Source of the DNA: Hellea sp.
GTDB taxonomy: Bacteria; Pseudomonadota; Alphaproteobacteria; Caulobacterales; Maricaulaceae
DNA: 64,000 nt
Assembly (NCBI GenBank): GCA_014238285.1
Contig: JABABK010000003.1
Span: 1 to 64,000 of the forward strand
Direction: 5' to 3'
Shown piece by piece: positions 1-9,212 of the stretch (the stretch's first letter is position 1; each line of letters starts with the position of its first letter). The translations under genes were made by a program, and so were the position numbers. The notes under the pieces are model-generated. The model made no database searches. It saw only the letters and a program-made list of their open reading frames with translations, and had not been told where the DNA came from.

Positions 1-229
1 TCACACAGCGTTCTTCACAAACTACCGTCCTCAGTTCTACTTCCGTACAACGGATGTGACAGGTGTTGTGACATTGAACGAAGGCACAGAAATGGTTATG
101 CCTGGTGATAATGCAGAGCTAAACGTTGATCTGATCGTGCCGATCGCCATGGAAGAGAAGCTTCGCTTCGCTATCCGTGAAGGCGGCCGCACTGTTGGCG
201 CTGGTGTTGTAGCTACAATCGTAGAGTAA
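1..229 (+). CDS. tuf: Elongation factor Tu, C-terminal end (partial)
   Basis: Only the last 75 residues are in the window; the gene begins upstream and is read in the frame starting at base 2. It contains the domain III segment [18 protein letters not shown] and ends [17 protein letters not shown], the near-invariant C-terminus of EF-Tu. EF-Tu is the GTPase that delivers aminoacyl-tRNA to the ribosomal A site. Its position 80 bases before rpsJ is the usual str-S10 junction, so it may be cotranscribed with the ribosomal genes that follow. Confidence 0.97.
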   Translation, partial: HTAFFTNYRPQFYFRTTDVTGVVTLNEGTEMVMPGDNAELNVDLIVPIAMEEKLRFAIREGGRTVGAGVVATIVE

Positions 230-242
230 AGTAAATTGGGGT

Positions 243-277
243 CGCTCTTTTGAGCGGCTCTTTTGAGTTGTTTGACA
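243..277 (+). promoter_or_regulatory. tuf-rpsJ spacer: small hairpin and possible -35 box
   Basis: The 80-base spacer holds a 5-bp hairpin (CGCTC at 243-247, GAGCG at 252-256, TTTT loop). A perfect TTGACA follows at 272-277, 33 bases before the rpsJ start. No convincing -10 lies 16-18 bases downstream, so a dedicated S10-operon promoter here is only a possibility. Confidence 0.3.
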
Positions 278-309
278 GCGTTAATCGGACCCGAAAACTG
301 GATTAAGTT

Positions 310-624
310 ATGGAAAGTCAAAATATTCGCATTAGGCTAAAAGCCTTCGATCACCGCATTCTGGATAACTCCACTGCGGAGATTGTGTCCACTGCTAAGC
401 GCACAGGCGCGACAGTACGGGGCCCGATTCCTTTGCCTACACGTATTGAAAAGTTCACGGTGAATCGCTCACCGCACGTAAACAAAAAGTCTCGCGAGCA
501 ATTCGAGATCCGCACACATAAGCGGATGCTTGATATTGTCGATCCGACACCGCAAACTGTTGATGCTTTGATGAAGCTCGATCTTGCTGCTGGTGTGGAT
601 GTTGAGATTAAGCTGGGAGCATAA
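310..624 (+). CDS. rpsJ: 30S ribosomal protein S10
   Basis: Protein of 104 residues, the normal size for the family, with the characteristic start [14 protein letters not shown] and the segment [21 protein letters not shown]10 sits in the head of the 30S subunit. In bacteria it also partners NusB as NusE in transcription antitermination. First gene of the S10 cluster. Its stop is separated by one base from rplC, so translation is probably coupled. Confidence 0.98.
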   Translation: MESQNIRIRLKAFDHRILDNSTAEIVSTAKRTGATVRGPIPLPTRIEKFTVNRSPHVNKKSREQFEIRTHKRMLDIVDPTPQTVDALMKLDLAAGVDVEIKLGA

Positions 625-625
625 G

Positions 626-1351
626 ATGCGCTCTGGAGTAATTGCTAAAAAACTGGGTATGACCCGAGTTTATGCCGAAGATGGCGCCCACATTCCAGTG
701 ACTGTTTTGTCTCTAGAGGGTTGTCAGGTTGTGGCTCATAAAACAACTGAACGTGACGGTTATTCTGCGCTTCAGCTTGGTGCTGGCGAGGCGAAAGCTA
801 AGCGCGTGTCCAAGGCTGAGCGTGAGCGTTTTGCGAAGGCGAATGTAACGCCTAAGAAAAAACTGGTTGAATTCCGCGTTAATGACGACACTTTTATGGG
901 TGTTGGATCTGAAATTACGGCTGATCACTTTGTTGTTGGCCAAAAGGTTGATTGTTCAGGTACGTCAATCGGTAAGGGTTTTGCCGGTGCGATGAAGCGT
1001 CATAATTTTGGCGGTCTTCGCGCGACGCACGGTGTTTCTATCTCTCACCGTTCCCATGGTTCAACCGGTCAGTGTCAGGATCCTGGTAAGGTTTTCAAAG
1101 GCAAGAGAATGGCTGGTCACATGGGTGCACGTCGCCGGACGATGCAAAACGTCGTTGTTGCGCGTGTTGATGTTGAGCGTGGTCTTTTGTTGATCAAAGG
1201 CGCTGTTCCTGGATCAAAAGGGGGCTGGGTTGAAGTTCGTGATGCTGTTAAAGGCACGAAAGTTACGGATCTTCCAATGCCTGGTAAATTTCGCGAGCCA
1301 AAAGCTGTTAAGCCAGCTGCTAAAAAGGCTGCTAAAGGCGAGGAAGAATAG
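626..1351 (+). CDS. rplC: 50S ribosomal protein L3
   Basis: Start chosen at 626 ([16 protein letters not shown]), directly after the rpsJ stop; an upstream in-frame ATG at 584 would overlap rpsJ and adds unconserved residues. The product is 241 residues. The segment [20 protein letters not shown] carries the Gln that PrmB methylates in E. coli. The C-terminus has a short Lys/Ala tail ([13 protein letters not shown]). L3 binds 23S rRNA near the peptidyl transferase centre and is an early assembly protein. Confidence 0.97.
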   Translation: MRSGVIAKKLGMTRVYAEDGAHIPVTVLSLEGCQVVAHKTTERDGYSALQLGAGEAKAKRVSKAERERFAKANVTPKKKLVEFRVNDDTFMGVGSEITADHFVVGQKVDCSGTSIGKGFAGAMKRHNFGGLRATHGVSISHRSHGSTGQCQDPGKVFKGKRMAGHMGARRRTMQNVVVARVDVERGLLLIKGAVPGSKGGWVEVRDAVKGTKVTDLPMPGKFREPKAVKPAAKKAAKGEEE

Positions 1352-1353
1352 TC

Positions 1354-1974
1354 ATGAAAATGGACGTTCAAACATTAGACGCGAAAAAGTCTGGGTCCGT
1401 AACGCTTGATGATGGCGTTTTTGGTCTCGAGCCCCGCAAAGATATTCTACACCGCATGGTGCGTTATCAACTGGCTAAACGCCAAGCTGGAACTCACAAA
1501 GTTCAAGAACGTGGTGATGTGAAGAAAACAACTAAACGTATTGGTGCTCAAAAGGGCGGCGGTACGGCGCGTCACGGTAACGGATCTGTTTCTCAGTTCC
1601 GTGGTGGTGGTAAAGCGCATGGACCTCGTGTTCGTTCACATGCGTTCAACTTGCCGAAAAAAGTTCGCAGTCTTGCGCTTCGTCATGCTCTTTCAGCAAA
1701 AGTTACCGCTAAAGAACTCATCGTTTTAGATGATGTGGTTGCTAAGTCGCCTAAAACGGCGGATCTTCGCAAGACACTTGAAAAATTGGGTATCACGAAT
1801 GGTTTGATTGTTGGTGGTGTTTCCATCGATGAAAACTTTGCCAAAGCTGCCCGCAATATTCCTAACCTCGACGTTCTGCCAAGTCAGGGCGCTAATGTTT
1901 ACGACATTCTTCGTCGTCACACATTGGTTCTCACGACCCAGGCCGTCCAAGATTTGGAGGCTCGTTTAAAATGA
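1354..1974 (+). CDS. rplD: 50S ribosomal protein L4
   Basis: Protein of 206 residues. The basic extended loop is clear ([25 protein letters not shown]), followed by the C-terminal Rossmann-like part with [15 protein letters not shown]4 lines the polypeptide exit tunnel. In enterobacteria it also represses its own operon, but nothing in this sequence shows that here. It follows rplC by two bases and overlaps rplW by four (ATGA). Confidence 0.97.
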   Translation: MKMDVQTLDAKKSGSVTLDDGVFGLEPRKDILHRMVRYQLAKRQAGTHKVQERGDVKKTTKRIGAQKGGGTARHGNGSVSQFRGGGKAHGPRVRSHAFNLPKKVRSLALRHALSAKVTAKELIVLDDVVAKSPKTADLRKTLEKLGITNGLIVGGVSIDENFAKAARNIPNLDVLPSQGANVYDILRRHTLVLTTQAVQDLEARLK

Positions 1975-2267
1975 GCGTAGCTGCCCGTCATTACGATGTT
2001 GTCGTTGCTCCGGTAATCACCGAGAAGTCCACTATTCTTTCTGAGAATAACCAAGTGGTTTTCGAGGTCGCCATTGACGCCAATAAAACTGAAATTAAAG
2101 ACGCGATTGAAAGTTTGTTCAAAGTCAAAGTTACGGCTGTGAACACCCTTCGTGTTAAAGGTAAAACTAAGCGCTTCCGGGGCATCCCTGGGCGACGCAA
2201 GGATGTTAAAAAAGCTGTTGTTACTCTGCAAGATGGCGACACAATTGACATCGCATCTGGATTGTAG
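1971..2267 (+). CDS. rplW: 50S ribosomal protein L23
   Basis: Protein of 98 residues with the family signature [18 protein letters not shown] at the N-terminus and the basic loop [17 protein letters not shown]23 stands at the tunnel exit and docks trigger factor and the signal recognition particle. The start overlaps the rplD stop by four bases, indicating translational coupling. Confidence 0.97.
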   Translation: MSVAARHYDVVVAPVITEKSTILSENNQVVFEVAIDANKTEIKDAIESLFKVKVTAVNTLRVKGKTKRFRGIPGRRKDVKKAVVTLQDGDTIDIASGL

Positions 2268-2276
2268 GGGAAAACA

Positions 2277-3113
2277 ATGGCTTTAAAGACATTTAACCCG
2301 ACATCACCGTCACGCCGGAACTTGGTTCAGGTTGACCGGTCTCATCTTTATAAAGGTCGTCCTGAAAAGGCTCTGACTGAAGGTCAGTCCAAAAAAGGTG
2401 GTCGTAACAATACTGGTCGCATCACTATGCGTCGCCAGGGCGGCGGACATAAGCAACTTTACCGGAAAATCGATTTTAAACGCTCTAAGCGTGATATGGA
2501 TGCGACAGTTCTGCGTCTTGAATATGATCCGAACCGGACAGCCTTTATTGCTCTTGTTGAGTATAAGGATGGTGAAAAGACGTATATTATTGCACCGCAA
2601 CGCCTTGCTGTTGGCGATAAGATCGTGTCATCAGACAAGGCGGATGTGAAGCCGGGCAATACGATGTCCCTTCGTGTCATGCCAATCGGTACAATTATTC
2701 ATAATGTTGAAATGAAGCCAGGCAAGGGTGGTCAAATCGCCCGTTCTGCTGGTACTTATGCTCAACTCGTTGGTCGCGATTCTGGCTATGCTCAGGTTCG
2801 TTTGAAGTCTGGCGAAATGCGTATGATTCACCAGGCCTGTCTTGCGACTGTTGGTGCGGTTTCAAACCCGGATCACATGAACATCAATCTTGGTAAGGCT
2901 GGCCGTAAACGCTGGCTTGGCAAACGTCCTCAGGTTCGAGGCGTAGCCATGAACCCGGTTGATCACCCACATGGTGGTGGTGAAGGCCGGACATCCGGTG
3001 GTCGTCACCCGGTTACCCCTTGGGGTAAGCCAACTAAGGGTGCCAAGACACGGTCTAACAAGGCCACTGACAAATTTATCATTCGTTCGCGCCACGCGAA
3101 GAAGAAACGCTAG
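2277..3113 (+). CDS. rplB: 50S ribosomal protein L2
   Basis: Full-length protein of 278 residues starting [17 protein letters not shown]. The near-universal C-terminal block [20 protein letters not shown], which contains the conserved His near the peptidyl transferase centre, is intact. L2 helps subunit association and tRNA binding. It starts nine bases after rplW, preceded by a GGGG-type ribosome binding site. Confidence 0.98.
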   Translation: MALKTFNPTSPSRRNLVQVDRSHLYKGRPEKALTEGQSKKGGRNNTGRITMRRQGGGHKQLYRKIDFKRSKRDMDATVLRLEYDPNRTAFIALVEYKDGEKTYIIAPQRLAVGDKIVSSDKADVKPGNTMSLRVMPIGTIIHNVEMKPGKGGQIARSAGTYAQLVGRDSGYAQVRLKSGEMRMIHQACLATVGAVSNPDHMNINLGKAGRKRWLGKRPQVRGVAMNPVDHPHGGGEGRTSGGRHPVTPWGKPTKGAKTRSNKATDKFIIRSRHAKKKR

Positions 3114-3125
3114 GGAGAGCCGGTT

Positions 3126-3404
3126 ATGCCACGCTCAGTATGGAAAGGTCCGTTTGTTGACGGATACCTCCTTAAAAAGGCCGACGCCGCCCACGCCGAA
3201 GGCCGCAAGAAGCCGATCAAAACTTGGTCACGTCGTTCAACGGTTATGCCTCAATTTGTTGGTTTGACATTTCAGATCCACAATGGCCACAAATTCATCC
3301 CTGTCATGATTGACGAGGATATGGTTGGGCACAAACTTGGTGAATTCGCCCCTACACGGACTTATTATGGTCACGGCGTAGATAAAAAAGCGAAGCGGAA
3401 ATAG
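3126..3404 (+). CDS. rpsS: 30S ribosomal protein S19
   Basis: Protein of 92 residues with the typical start [18 protein letters not shown] and the segment [21 protein letters not shown]19 forms a heterodimer with S13 in the 30S head near the A site. A GGGAGAG ribosome binding site precedes the ATG. Two bases separate it from rplV. Confidence 0.98.
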   Translation: MPRSVWKGPFVDGYLLKKADAAHAEGRKKPIKTWSRRSTVMPQFVGLTFQIHNGHKFIPVMIDEDMVGHKLGEFAPTRTYYGHGVDKKAKRK

Positions 3405-3406
3405 TT

Positions 3407-3790
3407 ATGTCAAAATCTAATAACCCACGCCGCGTGGCTGATAATGAGGCCATGGCGAAACTTAAAATGGTTCGTACTAGCCCTCAGAAATTGAATTTGG
3501 TGGCTCAAATGATCCGTGGTGCAAAAGTTGAGAAGGCTTTGGCTGATCTAACGTTTTCACCTAAGCGGATTTCTCACGATGTTAAAAAGTGCCTTGAAAG
3601 CGCGATTGCCAATGCTGAGAACAATCACGGTCTTGATATTGATAGCCTGATTGTTTCCGAAGCTTATGTCGGTAAAAATCTAGTGATGAAGCGTTTCCGT
3701 GCCCGAGCTCGTGGCCGCGGTGCTCAGATTCTGAAGCCATTTTCCGAGTTGACTATTGTCGTCCGTGAAGTTGTTGAGGAGGCCGCGTAA
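3407..3790 (+). CDS. rplV: 50S ribosomal protein L22
   Basis: Protein of 127 residues. The core starts [20 protein letters not shown], and the tunnel-lining hairpin is represented by [20 protein letters not shown]22 spans the 50S domains and its loop lines the exit tunnel, where macrolide-resistance changes map in other bacteria. The N-terminus has about 15 extra residues before the core. Stop and next start share one base (TAATG) with rpsC. Confidence 0.97.
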   Translation: MSKSNNPRRVADNEAMAKLKMVRTSPQKLNLVAQMIRGAKVEKALADLTFSPKRISHDVKKCLESAIANAENNHGLDIDSLIVSEAYVGKNLVMKRFRARARGRGAQILKPFSELTIVVREVVEEAA

Positions 3791-4536
3791 TGGGTCAGAA
3801 GATTAATCCAATTGGACTGCGTCTTGGTATTAACCGGACTTGGGAATCTCGCTGGTATGCCAATACGGCTGAATATGGTGATTTATTACACCAAGATATC
3901 GCGATCCGTACTTTCTTGAAGGGTGAGCTGAAAAACGCGTCTGTTTCTCGCGTTATCATCGAACGTCCGCACAAAAAGTGCCGCATTACAATTTACACGG
4001 CTCGTCCGGGAGTTGTGATCGGTAAAAAAGGTGGTGACATCGAAAAGCTACGGAAGAAAGTAGCCCAAATGGTAGACGGCGAAGTCTTCATCAATCTTGT
4101 TGAAGTTCGTAAGCCAGAAGTCGATGCTAACCTTGTTGCTGAAGGTATTGCTCAGCAGCTTGAGCGCCGTATGTCTTTCCGCCGTGCTATGAAACGGGCG
4201 ATGCAGTCTGCTATGCGTATGAACGCGATTGGCTGTAAAATTAAAGTTGGCGGCCGCCTTGGCGGTGCTGAAATTGCTCGGGTTGAGCAGTATCAGGAAG
4301 GTTCTGTGCCACTCCACACAATGCGCGCCGATATCGACTATGGTGTTGCGCGAGCTTTGACGGCTTACGGGATTATTGGAATTAAGGTTTGGATCAATAA
4401 GGGTGAAATTTTAGAACACGACCCTTATGCGCATGAAAAGCGTATGAACCAGCAGGGTGACACACGTTCACGCGGAAATGATCGCCCTCGCGGCAATGAT
4501 CGTTCACGCGGCGGCGATCGTCGTCCAAGAAATTAG
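3790..4536 (+). CDS. rpsC: 30S ribosomal protein S3 with Arg/Gly/Asp-rich tail
   Basis: Protein of 248 residues. The N-terminal domain begins [18 protein letters not shown], the KH RNA-binding motif [16 protein letters not shown] lies near residue 80, and the C-terminal domain includes [18 protein letters not shown]3 is part of the mRNA entry tunnel. The last ~30 residues are an unusual repetitive tail made of [15 protein letters not shown] units; the core ends near the conserved WINKGEI segment. One-base overlap with rplV. Confidence 0.97.
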   Translation: MGQKINPIGLRLGINRTWESRWYANTAEYGDLLHQDIAIRTFLKGELKNASVSRVIIERPHKKCRITIYTARPGVVIGKKGGDIEKLRKKVAQMVDGEVFINLVEVRKPEVDANLVAEGIAQQLERRMSFRRAMKRAMQSAMRMNAIGCKIKVGGRLGGAEIARVEQYQEGSVPLHTMRADIDYGVARALTAYGIIGIKVWINKGEILEHDPYAHEKRMNQQGDTRSRGNDRPRGNDRSRGGDRRPRN

Positions 4537-4547
4537 AGGATTGAGTC

Positions 4548-4961
4548 ATGTTACAGCCGAAACGGACTAAATTCCGCAAAGCTCACAAAGGCCGGATCAA
4601 AGGCGTTGCTAAAGGCGGGACATCTCTCGCTTTTGGATCCTATGGTCTAAAGTCTTTAGAAGCTGAACGTGTTACGGCACGTCAAATTGAGGCAACACGT
4701 CGGGCCATTACGCGTCATATGAAGCGTTCTGGCCGTGTATGGATCCGGATTTTCCCGGATGTGCCGGTAACGAAAAAACCAACCGAAGTTCGGATGGGTA
4801 AAGGTAAGGGTTCGGTCGAATTTTGGGCTTGTAAAGTCAAACCCGGTCGGATCATGTTTGAAATTGACGGTGTTACTGATGCAGTCGCTCGTGAAGCTTT
4901 GCGCCTTGGCGCAGCTAAGCTTCCAGTGAAGTGCAAAATTGTCACCCGTCCAGGCGAATAG
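4548..4961 (+). CDS. rplP: 50S ribosomal protein L16
   Basis: Protein of 137 residues, the standard length, starting [19 protein letters not shown] with the conserved block [20 protein letters not shown]16 contacts A-site tRNA and is needed late in 50S assembly. In E. coli one Arg is hydroxylated by a 2OG oxygenase (YcfD); whether that happens here cannot be read from sequence. Confidence 0.98.
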   Translation: MLQPKRTKFRKAHKGRIKGVAKGGTSLAFGSYGLKSLEAERVTARQIEATRRAITRHMKRSGRVWIRIFPDVPVTKKPTEVRMGKGKGSVEFWACKVKPGRIMFEIDGVTDAVAREALRLGAAKLPVKCKIVTRPGE

Positions 4962-4971
4962 AGAGGCGATC

Positions 4972-5193
4972 ATGGCTGATAAAGATTTGAACGTCGAAAA
5001 CCTTCGGGCCCTAAGCGATGACCAATTAGGTGATAAGCTTGTTGCCCTGAAGAAAGAGCAATTTAATCTGCGCTTCCAAAAGGCTACTGGCCAGTTGGAA
5101 AAAACGGCGCGGGTTCGTGAAATCCGCCGAGCAGTTGCTCGTGTTAAAACATTGCAAGCTGCTAAAAAAGCCGCTGCTAAAGCGAACGGGTAG
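4972..5193 (+). CDS. rpmC: 50S ribosomal protein L29
   Basis: Start set at 4972 ([19 protein letters not shown]), where a GAGGCG ribosome binding site precedes the ATG; an earlier in-frame ATG at 4939 would run into rplP. The product has 73 residues with the helical core [20 protein letters not shown] and a Lys/Ala tail. L29 lies at the exit tunnel beside L23. Confidence 0.95.
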   Translation: MADKDLNVENLRALSDDQLGDKLVALKKEQFNLRFQKATGQLEKTARVREIRRAVARVKTLQAAKKAAAKANG

Positions 5194-5199
5194 GTCAAG

Positions 5200-5430
5200 A
5201 TGCCAAAACGTATCCTACAGGGAACGGTTGTTTCAGACAAAGGCAATAAAACGATTGTTGTTAAAGTCGAGCGTGCTTATTTGCACCCACTGTTCAAGAA
5301 GACGATTCGTCGGTCGAAAAAATATCACGCGCATGATGAAACGAATGTGCACAAGGTGGGGGACATGGTTCGTATCATCGAATGTCCGCCAAAAAGTAAA
5401 CTCAAGCGGTGGGAAGTTGTCGCCAATTAG
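5200..5430 (+). CDS. rpsQ: 30S ribosomal protein S17
   Basis: Protein of 76 residues with the OB-fold pattern [18 protein letters not shown] and [18 protein letters not shown]. It is a primary 16S rRNA binding protein. It starts six bases after rpmC. A 39-base spacer separates it from rplN, one of the longer gaps in this cluster. Confidence 0.97.
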   Translation: MPKRILQGTVVSDKGNKTIVVKVERAYLHPLFKKTIRRSKKYHAHDETNVHKVGDMVRIIECPPKSKLKRWEVVAN

Positions 5431-5469
5431 GCAACTGACTATCGGGCTTTAGCTCAAGGGAGACGTCGC

Positions 5470-5853
5470 ATGATACAAATGCAGACAAATCTAGATGTAG
5501 CCGATAATTCCGGCGCCCGCCGCGTTCAGTGCATTAAAGTGCTGGGTGGGTCTAAGCGACGCTACGCCTCTGTTGGCGATGTGATCGTTGTATCAATCAA
5601 AGAAGCCGCTCCGCGCGGTAAAGTTAAAAAAGGTGATGTACGTAGAGCCGTTGTTGTTCGCGTCAGAAAAGATATCAAACGGGCTGACGGTTCTGTCATT
5701 CGTTTTGATGGAAATGCTGCTGTCATCATCAATACAAATGGTGAGCCCCTCGGCACACGGATTTTTGGCCCTGTGCCGCGTGAACTTCGCGCGAAAAGCA
5801 GCCCGACTAAAAATCTGATGAAGATCGTGTCTTTGGCTCCGGAGGTGCTGTAA
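5470..5853 (+). CDS. rplN: 50S ribosomal protein L14
   Basis: Protein of 127 residues, about five longer than the usual 122. The start [18 protein letters not shown] is diagnostic. L14 sits at the subunit interface, forms a bridge with 16S rRNA and is the docking site for the silencing factor RsfS. An AAGGGAG ribosome binding site precedes it. One base separates it from rplX. Confidence 0.97.
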   Translation: MIQMQTNLDVADNSGARRVQCIKVLGGSKRRYASVGDVIVVSIKEAAPRGKVKKGDVRRAVVVRVRKDIKRADGSVIRFDGNAAVIINTNGEPLGTRIFGPVPRELRAKSSPTKNLMKIVSLAPEVL

Positions 5854-5854
5854 A

Positions 5855-6175
5855 ATGGCCGCTAAGATTAAAAAAGGTGATCACGTGATCGTCCTGACCG
5901 GCAAAGATAAAGGCCGCAAGGGTGAAGTCACGAAGGTTTTCCCTAAGGAAAGCCGTGTGATCGTTTCAGGCGTGAAGATGGTGAAACGCCATGTCGCCCC
6001 GACGCAGTGGGACCCAGATGGTGGTATTCGTAGTTTCGAAGCGCCCATTCATGTTTCCAATATCGCGCATTTAGATCCAAAGGATGGCAAGCCAACCCGT
6101 GTTGGTTTTACGACTTTGAAAGATGGTAAAAAGGTCCGTGTGGCCAAGAAATCCGGTGAGGTTATCGATGACTAA
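5855..6175 (+). CDS. rplX: 50S ribosomal protein L24
   Basis: Protein of 106 residues. The KOW motif is visible at the N-terminus ([20 protein letters not shown]), followed by [21 protein letters not shown]24 is one of the two assembly-initiator proteins of the 50S subunit. Its last eight bases overlap the start of rplE. Confidence 0.97.
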   Translation: MAAKIKKGDHVIVLTGKDKGRKGEVTKVFPKESRVIVSGVKMVKRHVAPTQWDPDGGIRSFEAPIHVSNIAHLDPKDGKPTRVGFTTLKDGKKVRVAKKSGEVIDD

Positions 6176-6722
6176 ACCTTATGAACCCCGTTTGTCCGCG
6201 ATTTATCGTGACGAAATTCGTAAAAACTTAAGAGAAAAGTTTTCTTATACGAGTGACATGCAGATTCCTAAAGTTGAGAAGATTGTTCTCAATATGGGTA
6301 TCGGTGAAGGTGTTGGCGACAAGAAAAAAGTCCAAGCAGCTATCGCTGATCTTGAACTGATTGCTGGTCAAAAAGTCCTTCCGACTAAAGCTAAGAAATC
6401 TATCGCTGGCTTTAAGCTACGTGAAGATATGGTGATCGGTGCTAAGGTAACTTTACGTCGTGACCGTATGTATGAATTTATGGATCGTTTGGTCAATATC
6501 GCGCTTCCACGCGTTCGTGACTTTCGCGGCCTGAATGGTAAGAGTTTTGATGGCAATGGCAATTATGCTATGGGCCTGAAAGAGCATATCGTATTCCCAG
6601 AAATTAATTACGACTCTGTCGATTCTGTTCTGGGTATGGATATTGTGGTGCAAACAAGCGCCAAAACTGATGAAGAAGCCAAGGCACTGCTGGCAGAGTT
6701 GGGATTCCCTTTCCGCAACTAA
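6168..6722 (+). CDS. rplE: 50S ribosomal protein L5
   Basis: Start chosen at 6168 ([17 protein letters not shown]), inside the end of rplX; an earlier in-frame ATG at 6123 would overlap rplX by more than 50 bases. The product is 184 residues with the conserved [15 protein letters not shown] and [11 protein letters not shown] segments. L5 binds 5S rRNA and contacts P-site tRNA. The 8-base overlap with rplX suggests coupled translation. Confidence 0.97.
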   Translation: MTKPYEPRLSAIYRDEIRKNLREKFSYTSDMQIPKVEKIVLNMGIGEGVGDKKKVQAAIADLELIAGQKVLPTKAKKSIAGFKLREDMVIGAKVTLRRDRMYEFMDRLVNIALPRVRDFRGLNGKSFDGNGNYAMGLKEHIVFPEINYDSVDSVLGMDIVVQTSAKTDEEAKALLAELGFPFRN

Positions 6723-6743
6723 CGCAGCAGGCTAAGCAAGTAC

Positions 6744-6758
6744 GAACCTAAGGTTCGA
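6744..6758 (+). other. Hairpin in the rplE-rpsN spacer
   Basis: A 6-bp perfect stem, CGAACC and GGTTCG around a TAA loop, lies in the 58-base spacer. No T-tract follows, so it is not a classical terminator. It ends nine bases before the rpsN ribosome binding site (AAGGAG at 6768-6773). A processing or translation role is possible but unproven. Confidence 0.35.
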
Positions 6759-6780
6759 CTTCGCATAAGGAGTAAAATGA

Positions 6781-7086
6781 ATGGCTAAAGTAAGTGCAAT
6801 AGAGCGCAATATGAAGCGTCAGCGTCTCGTGGCAAAATATGCCGCTAAGCGCGCTATGCTAAAAGATATTGCCCGTAATAAAGACCTTCCGGTCGAAGAG
6901 CGTTTTGGTGCCCAGCTTAAACTAGCTGCGCTACCGCGTAATTCTGCCCCAAGTCGGGTTCGTAACCGTTGTCAGGTTACGGGTCGTCCGCGCGGTTATT
7001 ACCGTAAAATGAAAATGTCCCGTATCGCGCTTCGCGAATATGGTTCTGCAGGTCTGATCCCAGGCTTGGTTAAATCTAGCTGGTAG
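6781..7086 (+). CDS. rpsN: 30S ribosomal protein S14 (zinc-independent type)
   Basis: Protein of 101 residues, the long form without zinc-ribbon CxxC pairs; the only Cys in the conserved block is in [21 protein letters not shown]14 packs in the 30S head. Start 6781 is set by AAGGAG seven bases upstream. An out-of-frame ATG four bases earlier would encode only three residues before a stop that overlaps the real gene. Confidence 0.97.
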   Translation: MAKVSAIERNMKRQRLVAKYAAKRAMLKDIARNKDLPVEERFGAQLKLAALPRNSAPSRVRNRCQVTGRPRGYYRKMKMSRIALREYGSAGLIPGLVKSSW

Positions 7087-7095
7087 GGGGAGAAT

Positions 7096-7491
7096 ATGTC
7101 TTTTAGTGATCCTCTGGGCGATATGCTCACACGTATCCGTAACGCGATCATGCGTGGACGGAACAATGTTTCAACGCCTGCCTCTAATCTGCGTGGCCGC
7201 GTTCTCGATGTTTTAATCGATGAAGGCTTTATTCGCGGATATACCGAAGTCGAAAAAGACGGTTTCAAAGCTTTTGAAATCGAACTTAAATATTTTGAAG
7301 GTGAAGCCGTTATCCGCGAAATTAAGCGGGTTTCAAAACCTGGACGTCGTGTCTACTCTTCAGTGAAGAGCCTGCCGCAAATCCGTAACGGTCTTGGCAT
7401 TGCCATTCTATCCACCCCTAAAGGCGTCATGAGTGACCACGCTGCCCGCGAAAATAATGTCGGCGGCGAGATCCTCTGCCAAGTATCTTAG
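7096..7491 (+). CDS. rpsH: 30S ribosomal protein S8
   Basis: Protein of 131 residues starting [19 protein letters not shown], with the conserved C-terminal block [20 protein letters not shown] just before the end. S8 is a primary 16S rRNA binder and in E. coli the translational repressor of the spc operon. A GGGGGAG site precedes the start. Confidence 0.98.
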   Translation: MSFSDPLGDMLTRIRNAIMRGRNNVSTPASNLRGRVLDVLIDEGFIRGYTEVEKDGFKAFEIELKYFEGEAVIREIKRVSKPGRRVYSSVKSLPQIRNGLGIAILSTPKGVMSDHAARENNVGGEILCQVS

Positions 7492-7505
7492 GGGAGAATT
7501 GAATT

Positions 7506-8042
7506 ATGTCTCGTATTGGAAAACAACCTATTGAAGTCCCAAGTGCTGTAACGATGACCGTTAATGGTCAAACTGTTGCTGTTAAGGGCGCTAAGGGTGA
7601 GCTTTCGTTTAAGCTGCCTGCCTCAATCGTTGGTACATTGAAAGACGCTACTTTTACAGTGACGCCTGCTGATGAAAACGATAAAACAGCCAAAGCCATG
7701 TGGGGAATGACTAGAACTATGGTTCTAAACATGATCACGGGCGTGACTGAAGGTTACAAAAAACAGCTACAGCTCAGAGGTGTTGGTTATCGTGCGCAAG
7801 CACAAGGCGACACGCTTACGCTTCAGCTCGGCTTTTCACATGATGTTGTCTATAAAGCCCCGGCTGGCATCACCATCGAAGCGCCTAAACCCACTGATAT
7901 TATCGTCAGCGGAATTGACAAACAAAAAGTTGGTCAAGTCGCAGCTGAAATCCGATCATACCGTAAGCCAGAGCCTTATAAAGGCAAAGGTGTTCGCTAT
8001 GTTGGTGAATATGTCCGTAGTAAAGAAGGCAAGAAGAAGTAA
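7506..8042 (+). CDS. rplF: 50S ribosomal protein L6
   Basis: Protein of 178 residues starting MSRIGKQPIEVPSAVT, with the two-fold beta fold and the signature YRKPEPYKGKGVRYVGEYVR at the C-terminus. L6 lies near the factor-binding region of the 50S subunit. GGGGAG precedes the start; three bases separate it from rplR. Confidence 0.98.
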   Translation: MSRIGKQPIEVPSAVTMTVNGQTVAVKGAKGELSFKLPASIVGTLKDATFTVTPADENDKTAKAMWGMTRTMVLNMITGVTEGYKKQLQLRGVGYRAQAQGDTLTLQLGFSHDVVYKAPAGITIEAPKPTDIIVSGIDKQKVGQVAAEIRSYRKPEPYKGKGVRYVGEYVRSKEGKKK

Positions 8043-8045
8043 GCC

Positions 8046-8396
8046 ATGAAGACTGCATTAGAAAATACAAAGCGCCGCGCACAACGTGTCCGTCGCCGTT
8101 TGAAAAAACACGCCAATGGCCGTCCGCGCCTTTCAGTGCACCGCAGCAGCAAGAATATTTCTGCGCAAATCATTGATGATGCAACGGGTACAACTTTGGC
8201 ATCGGCCTCAACACTTGAGGATAAAGCTCAAAAGGGCTCAAACATCGACGCCGCTGCGCGGATTGGTGCTTTGATCGCTGAGCGCGGTAAAAAAGCTAAA
8301 GTCGAAGATGTAATCTTTGACCGAGGTGGTTATCTTTATCACGGCCGCGTTAAGGCCCTCGCTGAAGCGGCTCGTGAAGCCGGATTGAAGTTTTAG
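8046..8396 (+). CDS. rplR: 50S ribosomal protein L18
   Basis: Protein of 116 residues. The basic N-terminus is typical ([20 protein letters not shown]), followed by [20 protein letters not shown] near the C-terminus. L18 binds 5S rRNA together with L5 and L25. Its start follows rplF by three bases. Confidence 0.97.
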   Translation: MKTALENTKRRAQRVRRRLKKHANGRPRLSVHRSSKNISAQIIDDATGTTLASASTLEDKAQKGSNIDAAARIGALIAERGKKAKVEDVIFDRGGYLYHGRVKALAEAAREAGLKF

Positions 8397-8404
8397 GAGT
8401 TATC

Positions 8405-8974
8405 ATGGCACGTGAAAATAATAGACGTCGTGATCGCGATGAAGACAATGAATTTATCGATCGCTTGGTTCACATTAACCGCGTTGCGAAAACTGTAAAA
8501 GGTGGCCGTAATATGAGCTTCGCCGCTCTTGTCGTTGTTGGTGATGAAAAAGGCCGTGTTGGTTTTGGTAAGGGTAAAGCCCGTGAAGTGCCAGAAGCCA
8601 TTCGTAAGGCGACTGAAGAAGCTAAACGCACAATGATCCGTGTTCCTCTACGTGAAGGCCGGACATTGCATCACGATTTGAAAGGTCGCCACGGCGCCGG
8701 TAAAATTGTTATGCGGGCAGCGCCTCCAGGTACTGGTGTTATTGCCGGTGGTCCAATGCGCGCAGTGCTTGAATGTCTCGGCGTTCAGGATGTTGTTGGT
8801 AAATCTATTGGGACATCTAATCCTTATAATATGGTTCGGGCCACGTTCGATGCACTTAAGTTTGCTGAGAGCCCTCGGATGATAGCTTCTAAGCGCGGCA
8901 AAAAAGTTGGAGACCTTGTTGGTCGCCGTCAGGACGGCGCCAGCGCCCCTGAAGCTATAGATACTGCTAGCTAA
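8405..8974 (+). CDS. rpsE: 30S ribosomal protein S5
   Basis: Protein of 189 residues with the double-stranded-RNA-binding-like N-domain ([40 protein letters not shown]) and the C-domain [20 protein letters not shown]5 is important for decoding accuracy and lines the mRNA entry tunnel. An AGGAG site lies upstream. Ten bases separate it from rpmD. Confidence 0.98.
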   Translation: MARENNRRRDRDEDNEFIDRLVHINRVAKTVKGGRNMSFAALVVVGDEKGRVGFGKGKAREVPEAIRKATEEAKRTMIRVPLREGRTLHHDLKGRHGAGKIVMRAAPPGTGVIAGGPMRAVLECLGVQDVVGKSIGTSNPYNMVRATFDALKFAESPRMIASKRGKKVGDLVGRRQDGASAPEAIDTAS

Positions 8975-8984
8975 GGAACATATC

Positions 8985-9173
8985 ATGGCTGCTAAGAAAA
9001 CACTTAAAGTGCGTCAGACCGGAAGCTCGATCCGACGCCCAAAAGACCAGCACCAAACTCTTGTGGGTTTGGGACTGGGTAAAGTCGGTCGCGTGCGCGA
9101 ACTTGAAGATACTCCGTCTGTACGTGGTATGATCAATAAAGTTTCGCACATGGTAAAGATCGTCGAAGAGTAA
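8985..9173 (+). CDS. rpmD: 50S ribosomal protein L30
   Basis: Protein of 62 residues with the typical core [20 protein letters not shown] and [20 protein letters not shown]. It contacts 23S rRNA on the 50S surface. An AAGGA site precedes the ATG. It is followed by a 39-base spacer with a hairpin before rplO. Confidence 0.97.
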   Translation: MAAKKTLKVRQTGSSIRRPKDQHQTLVGLGLGKVGRVRELEDTPSVRGMINKVSHMVKIVEE

Positions 9174-9179
9174 AATTTG

Positions 9180-9199
9180 AGGCTCTAAACGTAGAGCCT
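9180..9199 (+). promoter_or_regulatory. Hairpin just upstream of the rplO ribosome binding site
   Basis: A perfect 8-bp stem (AGGCTCTA 9180-9187, TAGAGCCT 9192-9199) closes an AACG loop. It ends four bases before the GGAG of the rplO ribosome binding site. No T-tract follows. It could be a processing or protein-binding site; its function is unknown. Confidence 0.4.
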
Positions 9200-9212
9200 T
9201 CTGGAGAACGAC

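Noticed and set aside
4656..5246. Long open frame (196 codons) on the minus strand across rplP and rpmC
   Set aside because: Lies fully antisense to two conserved ribosomal genes and has no recognisable motif.
6777..6788. Three-codon leader frame (M-N-G-stop) overlapping the rpsN start
   Set aside because: Too close to the Shine-Dalgarno sequence (three bases) to be initiated well; probably incidental.
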